Assembly (NCBI RefSeq): GCF_000218895.1
Contig: NC_015703.1
Location: 1,301,501 to 1,365,500 of the forward strand
Reading direction: 5' to 3'
DNA from: Runella slithyformis DSM 19594
Lineage (GTDB): Bacteria > Bacteroidota > Bacteroidia > Cytophagales > Spirosomataceae
DNA: 64,000 nt
Shown here: positions 1 through 8,512 of the stretch, piece by piece
Layout: every line of letters begins with the position of its first letter
Numbering within the stretch: the first letter of the stretch is position 1
Program-made: the position numbers and the translations under genes
The notes under the pieces: generated by a model
The model's database searches: none
Told to the model about the DNA's origin: nothing
The model's input: only the letters and a program-made list of their open reading frames with translations

Positions 1-185
1 GTCGTGGTTTTAGACTTTGAGGGCTGCGAGGCGGGCTTCTTGTTGGTATTGCCATGCAGCTTATCATATTGCTCCTGCATACTTTGCGTAGGCTGGACAG
101 GCGGGGTCGATTGCGCAAAAAGACGGGTAAACGCAGCACTTAGCATCAACGCTGCACATAAAACCGGTAGAAGGAATTTGTTCAT
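1..185 (-). CDS. N-terminal part of a small exported protein (runs off the window)
   Basis: The minus strand reads from an ATG at 185-183 to the window edge, giving about 61 residues. Residues 1-25 form a clear Sec signal peptide: MNKF start, a hydrophobic core, and a cleavage site around LFAQ|S. The mature part begins with a Pro/Gln/Ser/Lys-rich stretch that looks disordered. The 3' end lies outside the window, so no function can be given. The start is favoured because the signal peptide begins exactly there. Confidence 0.6.
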   Translation of the reverse strand, partial: MNKFLLPVLCAALMLSAAFTRLFAQSTPPVQPTQSMQEQYDKLHGNTNKKPASQPSKSKTT

Positions 186-305
186 TGACAAAAATATTAC
201 GGTGCTTTTTGTAAAGTAACGGTTTTTGAAACACAAAATTTGCTGATTATTCCCATATTTTTTAAGGTGGCAGTACTGTTTTATGATAGGTGTTTCTACG
301 TGTTT

Positions 306-1598
306 TCACTTAAAATCAATCCTCAAAATAATTTTATCAGGTACTTTTTGCCCATTTCTTATGCCGGGCTCCCATGCATCTCCATTTTTGACGATGCGTA
401 CTGCCTCTTCAAAAAGTTGTGTATTTACTTTTTTTACATTCTCAAAATTCCCCATTTCCCCCAAAGAAGTCAAGATAAAAGCAAGCCTGACTTCTCCCCT
501 CGGTGCCTGAGGGTTTTGTTCAATATAGGATTTAGCGGCGTTTTTCAGGTAGCTTCTATACTTTTGCCAGCCATTTTTAGGACTCACTTCCCGGGTCGTT
601 ATTGTAGGAATGTCTTGCCTACCGATGACCACCACTTCACTCAACGCCTGTGCGTCTTCTTTTAAAACAATGGGACCAATAATGGAATCATTGACGGTCA
701 TCTGTTTTTTCTCAAAACCAACGGACGTAACCGTGATTTCGTCGCCCTTATGTACATTGGGCAACACAAAATTACCCAGCGCATCGGTACTGACACCCGA
801 CAATTGGTTTTTTATCTGTAGCGCAACCCCGGGCAATACCTCCTGATTATCAGCCAATACTCTGCCGCGAACGGTAAAAACGTCTTCCTTATTAAATGCG
901 CTGAAGGCGCTTCTTTTGGATAATGCCGCCGATGCATCGACCATTCTATCAGACATGCGGGCCTTGGCGACGGCGTTTTGCCCTGAATCCGGGGAAGATA
1001 TGGGTGTGGCAGCCGTCGCCGGTGCAGGAGTTTCATTTCTTTTTTCTTCTAATGCTATGGTCGGCAACGGTTCCTCTGCCGGTTGTTGCATTGCCGCCTT
1101 CGGTACCGCAACGGCTTGGGGAACCAAAGCTACAGGCTTACCGGCGGGCGGTTTTGGCACTGCTGCCAACGAAGGTGACGCTTGAAACGGTTGGTTATCA
1201 GCCGTGTTCGGCACAGCTTCAGGTTGAATCACGGGCGCAGGTCGTTGCAGCGCAATAGTTGATGAAAACTGTTCTGCCGGTTCTTCCTTTTGAGTAAACC
1301 ACCAACTCAATCCTACCGCAAGCACTACTGCCGCAGCACCGGCATAATAGAAAGGAATCAGCCTGTGCTCGTTTTTTCGTACTCTTTGATGAAGTCTTTG
1401 GCGCAAATCATTCAGCGCTGCTTTCTCATCAATATTCTCTTTTTTTAACGCCAGCAACCCCTCAACGGCATCGTCGGTCTGCTCACTTTGCAGTGCCGCT
1501 TTTTCTACCCCATGCTGCTCAGCGGGCGTTAATTCTCCCGCTGCATAACGCCGCAGCTGTTCATGAGAAGGTTGGATATGTTTTGAATGTTTAGCCAT
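306..1598 (-). CDS. Anti-sigma-like membrane protein with CarboxypepD_reg and TonB_C-like domains
   Basis: This 430-residue protein has a soluble N-terminus of about 80 residues (HEQLRRYAAGELTPAEQ resembles anti-sigma heads). One membrane segment follows at about 82-102, then a long Pro/Ala-rich linker to about 235. Next comes a CarboxypepD_reg-like beta domain at about 240-325 (GRVLADN...PGVALQIK...STDALGNF) and a C-terminal part resembling TonB_C (EAVRIVKNGDAWEPGIRNG). Its ATG overlaps the end of the upstream sigma-factor gene by 8 bases, which suggests translational coupling. The likely role is to hold that sigma factor at the inner membrane while the C-terminal part senses something in the periplasm. 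The role is inferred; the domain order is seen. Confidence 0.75.
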   Translation of the reverse strand: MAKHSKHIQPSHEQLRRYAAGELTPAEQHGVEKAALQSEQTDDAVEGLLALKKENIDEKAALNDLRQRLHQRVRKNEHRLIPFYYAGAAAVVLAVGLSWWFTQKEEPAEQFSSTIALQRPAPVIQPEAVPNTADNQPFQASPSLAAVPKPPAGKPVALVPQAVAVPKAAMQQPAEEPLPTIALEEKRNETPAPATAATPISSPDSGQNAVAKARMSDRMVDASAALSKRSAFSAFNKEDVFTVRGRVLADNQEVLPGVALQIKNQLSGVSTDALGNFVLPNVHKGDEITVTSVGFEKKQMTVNDSIIGPIVLKEDAQALSEVVVIGRQDIPTITTREVSPKNGWQKYRSYLKNAAKSYIEQNPQAPRGEVRLAFILTSLGEMGNFENVKKVNTQLFEEAVRIVKNGDAWEPGIRNGQKVPDKIILRIDFK

Positions 1599-2175
1599 GT
1601 TGTTTGCCCTCCATGCACAATTTCAAATTTCGCTTGCCGTTTTGGAGATAACTTTTGACTTTGGTGATGGCGAAGCCCGTTTGCTCGGCAATCTGTTGAT
1701 AACACAACTGTTGGAAATAAAACAATTCAATGCTGCGACGCTGTTCATTCGCAAGGGTTTGCAGACAATCGCCCAAATCGTTCAATTGATGCTCAATTTC
1801 CCAATCTTCCTTTTCGGGCGGCTCGGCCACAACATTTTCGTAAGCTTCCTGCTCAAAGAGTCCTTCATCGCCCACAGAGACCCGTTTTTTACGGAGTTGC
1901 ATGAGGCAATAATTCCGCGCCACGCTGTGCAGCCAACTTTTAAAATGTTGGACCTCGTACGTTTTCAGATCCGTGATCAACTGCTCAAACACCTGCATCA
2001 CCGCGTCTTTGGCTTCGTCTTCTTCCCGCAAATACTGAAAACACACCGCAAAGACCATATCCATGTGGCGCTCGTACAATTCTCCCAAGCCGGTCAGATC
2101 ACCCGTGCGGCGATAGTCCGACAGGTATTCGGCATCCGTGAGGGTAGCTTTGCGACGAAATACTTTCAGAAACAA
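1591..2175 (-). CDS. ECF-type RNA polymerase sigma factor
   Basis: The 194-residue protein has a sigma-2 region at about 25-95 (LGELYERHMDMVFAVCFQYL, then WLHSVARNYCLMQLRKKR, the DNA-melting and -10 recognition segment). A sigma-4 helix-turn-helix follows at about 140-190 (LCYQQIAEQTGFAITKVKSY). Size and order fit ECF sigma factors, which direct RNA polymerase to envelope-response promoters. It is first in a two-gene unit with the anti-sigma-like gene, overlapping it by 8 bases. Its promoter should lie in 2176-2443, shared with the divergent VWA gene. Confidence 0.88.
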   Translation of the reverse strand: MFLKVFRRKATLTDAEYLSDYRRTGDLTGLGELYERHMDMVFAVCFQYLREEDEAKDAVMQVFEQLITDLKTYEVQHFKSWLHSVARNYCLMQLRKKRVSVGDEGLFEQEAYENVVAEPPEKEDWEIEHQLNDLGDCLQTLANEQRRSIELFYFQQLCYQQIAEQTGFAITKVKSYLQNGKRNLKLCMEGKQHG

Positions 2176-2452
2176 AGGATAAAAGTGTTTTGAACCGAAA
2201 AATAATAAACTGCAAAAGGTAAAATGTAAAAGTGTTTTAAACTAAAAAATGATGAACCGCTCGGGCGTCGCAGCGGGTACGCCATTGCGGGTCTCGTAAA
2301 AAGGTAAAAGTTCGAAACGGGAACAGCCTTCCATTGAAAGATGCTTTTGATGATAGATGCAGGACTTGTGCTATTTCCATAAAAAAAATAAATATTTTTA
2401 TGGAATCCGGGCAGGCGTTGCATCCAATGGTTGAAACTAAAAAATGACAACC
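2176..2452. promoter_or_regulatory. Divergent intergenic region with three related direct repeats
   Basis: This gap separates the sigma-factor gene (minus) from the VWA lipoprotein gene (plus), so it should hold both promoters. Three similar segments of about 25 bases occur near 2189, 2231 and 2430, sharing the pattern GTTTTAAACTAAAAAATGA or close variants. The third runs into the start region of the VWA gene. They could be operator copies or relics of duplication; nothing in the sequence decides between these. Confidence 0.4.
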
Positions 2453-4321
2453 ATGAAAACAAAACTCTTTTGCTTGATTTTTAGTGCATTGACCCTTTAC
2501 GCCTGCGCTCAATCCAAGTCCGTGACCATAACGGGAACCGTTTTGGAGGAAGGCACGCAGGTGCCGCTGGCCGGTGTAAGTATCTTTGTCAAAAACACTA
2601 AAAAAGGCACCGTTACCGATGCCAAGGGACATTATTCCCTCCAAGCCAAAACAGATGAAAAACTGACCTTTTCGTTTGTAGGTTATCAATCGGCCGAACG
2701 AAGCATCGGCAAAGACTCTGTCATACATATATCGCTGAAAGCATCACACGAAATGCTTCAGGAAGCAGTGGTCATCACCGGCAGAGCGGCACCCAATGCC
2801 AAAATGCAAACATTTTCAACTCAACCATTGGCCGCCCCCATGCCCGGCGGATTGTACGATGCCCAACTCAACACCGAAGAATATAAGTCTCTGAACGAGA
2901 ATATTTTTCACGATGCCAAGAAAAGTCCGCTGACTACATTTTCCATTGATGTAGACCGGGCTGCGTACAGCAATGTGCGTCGAATGCTCAATTTGGGCCA
3001 ATTTCCGCAGCGCGACATGGTACGAATTGAAGAAATGATCAATTACTTTGACTATGACTATCCCCAACCCCAAGGCGAACATCCCGTGGCCATCCATACT
3101 GAAGTATCGGATTCTCCCTGGAATAAAGGACTGAAACTGGTTCAGATCGGTCTTCAGGCCAAAACTATCCCGACCAATAATCTGCCGGCGTCTAATCTGG
3201 TCTTTTTAGTGGATGTATCGGGCTCCATGAATTGGGCAAACAAGTTACCGTTGGTCAAAGAAGCGTTCAAATTATTGGTCGATCAACTGCGTCCCCACGA
3301 CCGCGTGGCCATTGTGGTCTATGCCGGAGCGGCGGGAACGGTCCTGCCCTCTACCCCGGGCAATCAAACGGCCACCATCAAAGATGCCCTCGACAAACTC
3401 AGCGCGGGCGGCTCTACGGCGGGCGGTGAAGGCATCAAACTGGCCTATCAAATTGCGCAGGAGCATTTCATCAAAGGCGGCAATAACCGCGTGATATTGG
3501 CAAGCGACGGCGATTTTAACGTAGGGGTTTCGAGCGAAGGAGAATTGCAGCAGATCGTGGAAGAAAAGCGCAAAAGCGGCATCTACCTCAGCGTGTTGGG
3601 CTTCGGCATGGGCAATTATAAAGACAATAAAATGGAAACGCTGGCCGACAAAGGCAACGGCAATTATGCCTACATAGACAATTTACAGGAAGCCCAAAAA
3701 GTGTTTGTGCACGAATTCGGCGGGACGCTCTTTACCGTAGCCAAAGATGTAAAACTGCAGTTGGAGTTTAACCCCAAATTTGTCAAAGGCTACCGATTAA
3801 TCGGTTACGAAAATCGAATGCTCAAAAACGAGGAATTTCACGACGACAAAAAAGACGCGGGCGAAATGGGCAGCGGACACACCGTTACGGCTTTGTACGA
3901 ACTTATTCCGGCAGGCGCAGAAAGTGCCTATTTGCCCAAAACGGATGACTTAAAATACCAAAAAACAACCGAATCCGCCACGGGTTCTTCTTCCGATGAA
4001 CTCTTGACCGTTAAGCTGCGCTACAAACAACCCGACAGTGAGCTCAGTCGTCTGTTTGAAGTGGCCGTGCGCGACACCTCTATTCCTTTTAACAGCACCT
4101 CCGACCACTTCCGTTTTGCCGCTGCCGTTGCCGAATGGGGGTTACTGCTGCGTAACTCTGAGTTTAAAGGAGCTGCCGGGTATGAGCAAGTAATTCAATT
4201 GGCACAGGGGGCGTTGGCCAAAGATCCCGAAGGATATCGCGCTGAATTTGTGCGATTGGTTAAGTTGGCACAATCATTGGGAAAACAGCCAAAAGAGGCA
4301 GTTTCAAGAAAGAATGAATAA
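2453..4321 (+). CDS. VWA domain lipoprotein (YfbK-like) with CarboxypepD_reg-like domain
   Basis: The start is placed at 2453 rather than the in-frame ATG at 2444, because MKTKLFCLIFSALTLYAC is a clean lipoprotein signal ending in LYAC. A CarboxypepD_reg-like domain follows at about 22-105 (GTVLEEGTQVPLAGVSIFVK). A YfbK-type N-terminal region comes next (TTFSIDVDRAAYSNVRRML), then a VWA domain with an intact MIDAS (LVFLVDVSGSM, a Thr region in STAGGEG, and ASDGDFN). The C-terminal part matches the extension usual in YfbK-like proteins. It probably acts at the envelope in metal-dependent protein binding. It is divergent from the ECF sigma/anti-sigma pair, whose anti-sigma also carries a CarboxypepD_reg domain, so a functional link is plausible but inferred. 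Confidence 0.85.
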   Translation: MKTKLFCLIFSALTLYACAQSKSVTITGTVLEEGTQVPLAGVSIFVKNTKKGTVTDAKGHYSLQAKTDEKLTFSFVGYQSAERSIGKDSVIHISLKASHEMLQEAVVITGRAAPNAKMQTFSTQPLAAPMPGGLYDAQLNTEEYKSLNENIFHDAKKSPLTTFSIDVDRAAYSNVRRMLNLGQFPQRDMVRIEEMINYFDYDYPQPQGEHPVAIHTEVSDSPWNKGLKLVQIGLQAKTIPTNNLPASNLVFLVDVSGSMNWANKLPLVKEAFKLLVDQLRPHDRVAIVVYAGAAGTVLPSTPGNQTATIKDALDKLSAGGSTAGGEGIKLAYQIAQEHFIKGGNNRVILASDGDFNVGVSSEGELQQIVEEKRKSGIYLSVLGFGMGNYKDNKMETLADKGNGNYAYIDNLQEAQKVFVHEFGGTLFTVAKDVKLQLEFNPKFVKGYRLIGYENRMLKNEEFHDDKKDAGEMGSGHTVTALYELIPAGAESAYLPKTDDLKYQKTTESATGSSSDELLTVKLRYKQPDSELSRLFEVAVRDTSIPFNSTSDHFRFAAAVAEWGLLLRNSEFKGAAGYEQVIQLAQGALAKDPEGYRAEFVRLVKLAQSLGKQPKEAVSRKNE

Positions 4322-4534
4322 AAATCCACAAAGAAAGCCTGAAAAAGCGCTAGTTATCCACATAAAATGTTAATAACTAGCCACTTTTGTGGATTAACTT
4401 CACTACTCCTCTTCCCTACTGTCTATTCGTTCATCTTTACAAATTCCTGTTTTGAAAAGCCTGCTGTGCTGACTTTTATAAAAACGCTCAGGCAGGTACT
4501 GTACGCAGCGGTTTGTGTCTGCCCAAACCACTCT
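4322..4534. other. Intergenic region with 9-bp inverted repeat and DnaA-box-like sequences
   Basis: No gene is seen here. A perfect 9-bp inverted repeat, GCTAGTTAT (4349-4357) and ATAACTAGC (4373-4381), surrounds TTATCCACA at 4354-4362, which matches the classical DnaA box. A second near match lies inverted at 4388-4396 (TGTGGATTA, 8 of 9) and a weaker one at 4322-4330. The rest is featureless. No dnaA, dnaN or gidA gene is near, so this is not proposed as the chromosomal origin. Confidence 0.35.
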
Positions 4535-5170
4535 CTATCTCAATATTCCGGCACTTGGACTGTATTTTCCCAGCGGAAAACTTAAGCCAACATTGATGCC
4601 CCATGAGCGGTTGTGGACATCGCTGATGGTATTCATCACTTGAGCCAAACCGAGATTATACCTCAGATCGGCATTCAGCCATACTTTACGACCAATGGAA
4701 TAATTAAATCCTGCGCCCATGGCAGCACCCGCGTCTACTCCTTTATACGGCCGATTTCCGCCTTCGGGATTAATAGATACACTTGCTTCATTAGTGGCTT
4801 TCAGCAAAAAGCCAATGTATGGTCCCAGCATTAATTTAGGTCGGAATGCATTGCCGCGACCATTGAGGTAATACGTACCCATGATCGGAATCTGAAGATA
4901 ATCCAAATGCCCTTTGGAAGCACCGTTGGGCGATTCACCGCCGATTTTTGAATACAGCAGTTGGCCATTGACGCCGAATCGGCTTTCGCCGCTGTAGTTG
5001 ATGAAGATACCGGCCGAAACGCCTGTTTTCCAATCGCTATACAACTGATTACCCGTTAACCTTGCAAAATTTACCCCGACAATAGGACCAAAAGAAACAT
5101 TTTCCTGCGCAACGGCCTTGCTGTAAGAAAACGCAGACACAATACATAAAGCAATCAGTACTTTTTTCAT
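4535..5170 (-). CDS. Exported outer-membrane beta-barrel protein (PorT-like family)
   Basis: The start is set at 5170, where MKKVLIALCIVSAFSYSKAVAQ forms a signal peptide cleaved after AVA|Q; an upstream in-frame extension adds only seven residues. The mature protein of about 190 residues opens with FGPIVGVNFARLTG and alternates short polar and aromatic strands with glycines (GQLLYSKIGG, LDYLQIPIMGTYYL, WLNADLRYNLGLAQV). It ends in a strand typical of small barrels. It probably sits in the outer membrane; the ligand is unknown. It is monocistronic and convergent with the VWA lipoprotein gene. Confidence 0.75.
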   Translation of the reverse strand: MKKVLIALCIVSAFSYSKAVAQENVSFGPIVGVNFARLTGNQLYSDWKTGVSAGIFINYSGESRFGVNGQLLYSKIGGESPNGASKGHLDYLQIPIMGTYYLNGRGNAFRPKLMLGPYIGFLLKATNEASVSINPEGGNRPYKGVDAGAAMGAGFNYSIGRKVWLNADLRYNLGLAQVMNTISDVHNRSWGINVGLSFPLGKYSPSAGILR

Positions 5171-5243
5171 AGTGATGTTTAGTGAAAACAATTAAGATGA
5201 CAGTCTACCCATCACAAAAGTCATACTTACCCCGAAACGCACT

Positions 5244-5285
5244 AAAAAAGCCCTTAAATGGGGAAATAAATCCCCATTTAAGGGC
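5244..5285 (-). terminator. Rho-independent terminator after the SDR gene
   Basis: A perfect 15-bp stem (GCCCTTAAATGGGGA at 5250-5264 and its complement at 5271-5285) with a 6-base loop is followed on the minus strand by six T (5249-5244). It lies 26 bases past the stop of the SDR gene. Confidence 0.9.
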
Positions 5286-5311
5286 CTGTCTACCAATCGT
5301 AGTACGGAAAA

Positions 5312-6022
5312 TCACTTAGGTACCGTTGGCCGTACCTCAATTTTACTCGGAAGCGTACGGGGGTTCATCCTGAGCAGATCAGCCACCATCTGCCCAATGT
5401 CTTCGGGCTGAATCTTCCACGCGTCCCGTTCTGACGGCTCATGATTGTTGAAATAAGTAGCCACGGAGCCGGGCATGATGGTCGTCACTTTGATACCATC
5501 GTTGCGTACGTCCAGCATCACGGCCTGCGTAAAACCCACCAAGCCAAATTTGCTGGCATTGTAGGCAGAGCCGTTGGCAAAGAAATTTGTTCCGGCCAAA
5601 CTGGCAATGGTGATCAAATAACCTTTTGATTTTTTCAGCGCCGGCAGGGCCGCTTTAACGCTGTAAAATACCCCCGTCAGGTTAATATCAATCGTTTCCT
5701 GCCACTGCTCTACCGTAAGCGTTTCAATGGGTGCAAAATGACCGACTCCGGCATTGGCGACCAATACATCCAAGCCTTCCCATTGTTCCACCACCTGATC
5801 AACGGCCCGTTGCTGCGATTCAAAATCGCGCACATCGGCCAAAATACCCAACACAAATCCTTCTTTGATTTGATTTAACTGTGCAATGGCTTCCTGTAGG
5901 GCTTCTTCGTTACGCCCCGTAATGGCCACCCGAAAACCTTCATTGATCAATACCTGAGCAATGCCGTAGCCAATGCCCTTTGTTCCGCCTGTTATAAGGA
6001 CCGTTTTGTATTTCAGTGCCAT
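5312..6022 (-). CDS. Short-chain dehydrogenase/reductase
   Basis: The 236-residue protein is a classical SDR. The cofactor motif is TGGTKGIGYGIA near residue 11-22, VANAGVGHF near 85-93, a catalytic Ser in ITIASLAGTNF, and the YNASKFGLVGF catalytic Tyr-Lys pair near 152-156. The Arg after the first motif (AITGRNE) suggests NADP(H) preference. The substrate cannot be read from sequence. A strong terminator follows the gene. The upstream methyltransferase-like gene is 36 bases away on the same strand, so the two may be cotranscribed. Confidence 0.88.
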   Translation of the reverse strand: MALKYKTVLITGGTKGIGYGIAQVLINEGFRVAITGRNEEALQEAIAQLNQIKEGFVLGILADVRDFESQQRAVDQVVEQWEGLDVLVANAGVGHFAPIETLTVEQWQETIDINLTGVFYSVKAALPALKKSKGYLITIASLAGTNFFANGSAYNASKFGLVGFTQAVMLDVRNDGIKVTTIMPGSVATYFNNHEPSERDAWKIQPEDIGQMVADLLRMNPRTLPSKIEVRPTVPK

Positions 6023-6058
6023 AGTTTAATGTATAACGTTAATAATGAACAAATTTAA

Positions 6059-6652
6059 TTACCAAAGTTTAGGCAAAAGCATCGGCACGCGGCGGCGATA
6101 CTCCCGGTACGATTCACCAAACTCCGCCACAAGCTTTCTTTCCTCAAAATAAATGCCAACCAAGGTATAGAATGTTATGCCGGCTGCCATTACCAACGTA
6201 CGCACCAGCGAATCTGAAAGGAATAACCCCCAAATAAACAGAATCGTACCCGTATAGATCGGATGCCGTACGTAACGAAGCAACCCGTCGGTTTTGAGCG
6301 TGCCGGAGCCCGCACCGGCATTGCGGGGTGAGAAAGACAGACCGGAAAATTCCTTAAAATTATATCCTGAGATCGCAATCAGCACAATGAGCAGGCCACC
6401 GTATTTCAAAACGCTGCCGCCAGCGTGTATGCGCCAATCAAACGCCCACAATGAATGTAACGGAAGTGTAAATTGATAGACAACGATCCCTGCCAAAAAA
6501 ACAAACGCCAGAAAATTATACGTCAGTCGGTAATAACGATACCCGGGGCCCATTTTCCGCTCAAAGAATTGCTTTACGCCATTATCTGCCAAAATACTGT
6601 GCAATGCTCCGTAGGCAAGCCAAAGGAAAGCTTGAAATACATATATGATCAT
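6059..6652 (-). CDS. ICMT/NnrU-like integral membrane methyltransferase family protein
   Basis: The 197-residue protein has about five hydrophobic segments. The C-terminal half carries the signature of isoprenylcysteine carboxyl methyltransferase-like proteins: GLLRYVRHPIYTGTILFIWG followed by YFEERKLVAEFGESYREYRR. In the family these Arg-His-Pro and Glu-Arg residues bind S-adenosylmethionine. Members act on membrane-embedded small molecules or lipids; the substrate here is unknown. It lies directly upstream of the SDR gene on the same strand. Confidence 0.8.
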   Translation of the reverse strand: MIIYVFQAFLWLAYGALHSILADNGVKQFFERKMGPGYRYYRLTYNFLAFVFLAGIVVYQFTLPLHSLWAFDWRIHAGGSVLKYGGLLIVLIAISGYNFKEFSGLSFSPRNAGAGSGTLKTDGLLRYVRHPIYTGTILFIWGLFLSDSLVRTLVMAAGITFYTLVGIYFEERKLVAEFGESYREYRRRVPMLLPKLW

Positions 6653-6846
6653 TAGTTTGATAAAATAATTGAATGACTGACGTGAATAAAAAATTGTGCC
6701 TGCGTCTTTCCTGTCTCACACCCATAAAGGTAACGGTAAATCAACTCATTTTGTGCTGTATCCGGAGAATTCACAAACGCTCAGCGTATATGTATTCTCA
6801 TTCCGGTTACTTTTGTTTATTCATCAACTGTTTCCTTTTTCTCCCT

Positions 6847-8382
6847 ATGAAACTTACCTTTTTACTTAGTTTTATTATCCTTTTTTCGGATACCCCCCTC
6901 CTCTTTGCCCAGTCCTACAAACCGCCCGTCTTTACCGATACGGAACGTTTAAAAAAAATCGAGGCGGTATTGCCGACGCTGGACAAAATTTACAAAGAAT
7001 ACGCCGAAAAAAGTCACTTTCCCGGGTTTACCTACGGCGTGGTCGTTGACGGTAAATTAATACATACGGGAAGTACGGGCTATACGGATGTCAGCAAAAA
7101 AACGGCAGCAAACCCCCAATCACTCTTTCGGATTGCTTCCATGAGCAAGAGCTTTACCGCGATGGCCATTTTGCAACTGCGCGACGCAGGCAAACTCAAT
7201 CTGGACGACCGCGCCGACAGGTACATTCCCGAAATGAAAAATACCAAACTGCTCACCGCCGATTCTCCCCCCATCACCATTCGTCACCTGCTGACACACG
7301 CGGCGGGTTTTCCGGAGGACAATCCGTGGGGCGACCGCCAATTGGCCGATACTAATGAGGAATTGCTGAAACTGATGCAAAGTCAGGTGGCCTTTTCCAA
7401 TGCACCGGGTGTGGCCTATGAGTACAGTAACCTCGGTATCACGCTGTTGGGCTACATTATTCAAAAAGTATCGGGAAAAACCTACCAGCAATTCATCAAC
7501 GAAAATATCTTCAAGCCCCTCGGCATGACCCACACAAAATGGGAATATACCGAAGTACCGGCCGATAAGCTCGCGCACGGCTACCGTTGGCGCGACGGAC
7601 AATGGGTAGAAGAGCCCCTCCTCCACGACGGAGCCTATGGGGCCATGGGCGGGCTAATCACCTCCATTGAAGATTTCAGCAAATACATGGCGCTGCATTT
7701 GGCCGCCTGGCCTCCCAAAGACGATATTGATAACGGGCCACTCAAACGCAGTTCCATCCGCGAAATGCACCAACCCTGGAACATCAGCGGTTTTGCTCCG
7801 CAGTTCAAATACGCAAGCGGCCGGCCCTGCGGCACGGTTTCAGCCTATTGCTACGGTCTCAATTGGATGCGCGACTGCGAAGGGCGTGAGTATGTGGGCC
7901 ACAGCGGCGGCTTGCCGGGCTTTGGCAGCAATTGGCGTATTTTACCCCAATACGGCATCGGAGTGGTGGCTTTTGCCAACCTTACCTATGCTTCTACGGT
8001 ACCCATTAACCTAAAAGTGTTGGATACGCTCATCATCAGTGCCCAACTGCAGCCGCGTCAATTGCCCGCTTCCGATATTCTCAAAAAACGCCAAAAAGAC
8101 TTGACCCAACTCCTGCCCGACTGGAAAAATGCCGAAGCGAGCGGGCTGTTTGCCGAAAATTTCTTTGCAGACTATTCCTTGGACGCCTTGAAAAAAGAGT
8201 CCGCCGCGTTGTTTGAAAAAGCGGGTAAAATCGTCATTGTAAAAGAAATTGTTCCCGAAAATCAATTACGTGGCCGTTACATTTTAGAAGGTGAAAAAGC
8301 CAATCTTTGGGTCTCGTTTACCCTTACGCCCGAAAATCCGCCCCTGATCCAGGAGTATCATATCGGGGAAGTGAAAAAATAG
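6847..8382 (+). CDS. Exported serine hydrolase (class C beta-lactamase/esterase family)
   Basis: The start is set at 6847, where MKLTFLLSFIILFSDTPLLFAQ forms a signal peptide. The open frame extends 58 residues upstream, but that part has no family character. The catalytic motifs are present: SMSK (the SxxK nucleophile in RIASMSKSFTAM), YSN (YEYSNLG), and HSGG near the end of the domain (YVGHSGGLPGF). A C-terminal extension of about 130 residues follows. Such proteins are periplasmic peptidases, esterases or penicillin-binding-protein relatives; this one has no marker of true beta-lactamase activity. It is monocistronic. Confidence 0.85.
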   Translation: MKLTFLLSFIILFSDTPLLFAQSYKPPVFTDTERLKKIEAVLPTLDKIYKEYAEKSHFPGFTYGVVVDGKLIHTGSTGYTDVSKKTAANPQSLFRIASMSKSFTAMAILQLRDAGKLNLDDRADRYIPEMKNTKLLTADSPPITIRHLLTHAAGFPEDNPWGDRQLADTNEELLKLMQSQVAFSNAPGVAYEYSNLGITLLGYIIQKVSGKTYQQFINENIFKPLGMTHTKWEYTEVPADKLAHGYRWRDGQWVEEPLLHDGAYGAMGGLITSIEDFSKYMALHLAAWPPKDDIDNGPLKRSSIREMHQPWNISGFAPQFKYASGRPCGTVSAYCYGLNWMRDCEGREYVGHSGGLPGFGSNWRILPQYGIGVVAFANLTYASTVPINLKVLDTLIISAQLQPRQLPASDILKKRQKDLTQLLPDWKNAEASGLFAENFFADYSLDALKKESAALFEKAGKIVIVKEIVPENQLRGRYILEGEKANLWVSFTLTPENPPLIQEYHIGEVKK

Positions 8383-8389
8383 TATTCAT

Positions 8390-8433
8390 GCAAAGTCGCA
8401 GAGAGGCAAAGCATTCTTTCTCTGCGACTTTGC
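8390..8433. repeat. 14-bp inverted repeat built from GCAAAG-type heptamers
   Basis: GCAAAGTCGCAGAG (8390-8403) and its exact complement (8420-8433) flank a 16-base loop. A further related run continues to about 8452 (CCCTTTGTCTCTCTGCG). The units recur at about 7-base spacing (GCAAAGT, CGCAGAG, AGGCAAA). It lies 8 bases after the serine-hydrolase stop and might also act as a transcript end, though no T-run follows. Confidence 0.7.
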
Positions 8434-8512
8434 CCCTTTGTCTCTCTGCGTGAACAGTTACATTAGATTATTTCTTTTCTCTTCTTTTGCATAGAAAAAA
8501 CGCACGATACCT

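Noticed and set aside
240-665. A 141-codon plus-strand frame at the window start
   Set aside because: It lies antisense to the end of the anti-sigma-like gene and has no start signal or domain.
1597-2193. A 198-codon open frame antisense to the ECF sigma-factor gene
   Set aside because: It is a shadow of a gene with clear sigma-2 and sigma-4 motifs.
4322-4396. Chromosomal replication origin
   Set aside because: Only one perfect DnaA box, no AT-rich unwinding region of note, and no origin-linked genes nearby.
6673-6846. A 58-residue N-terminal extension of the serine hydrolase
   Set aside because: A clean signal peptide begins at 6847, and the extension has no coding character.
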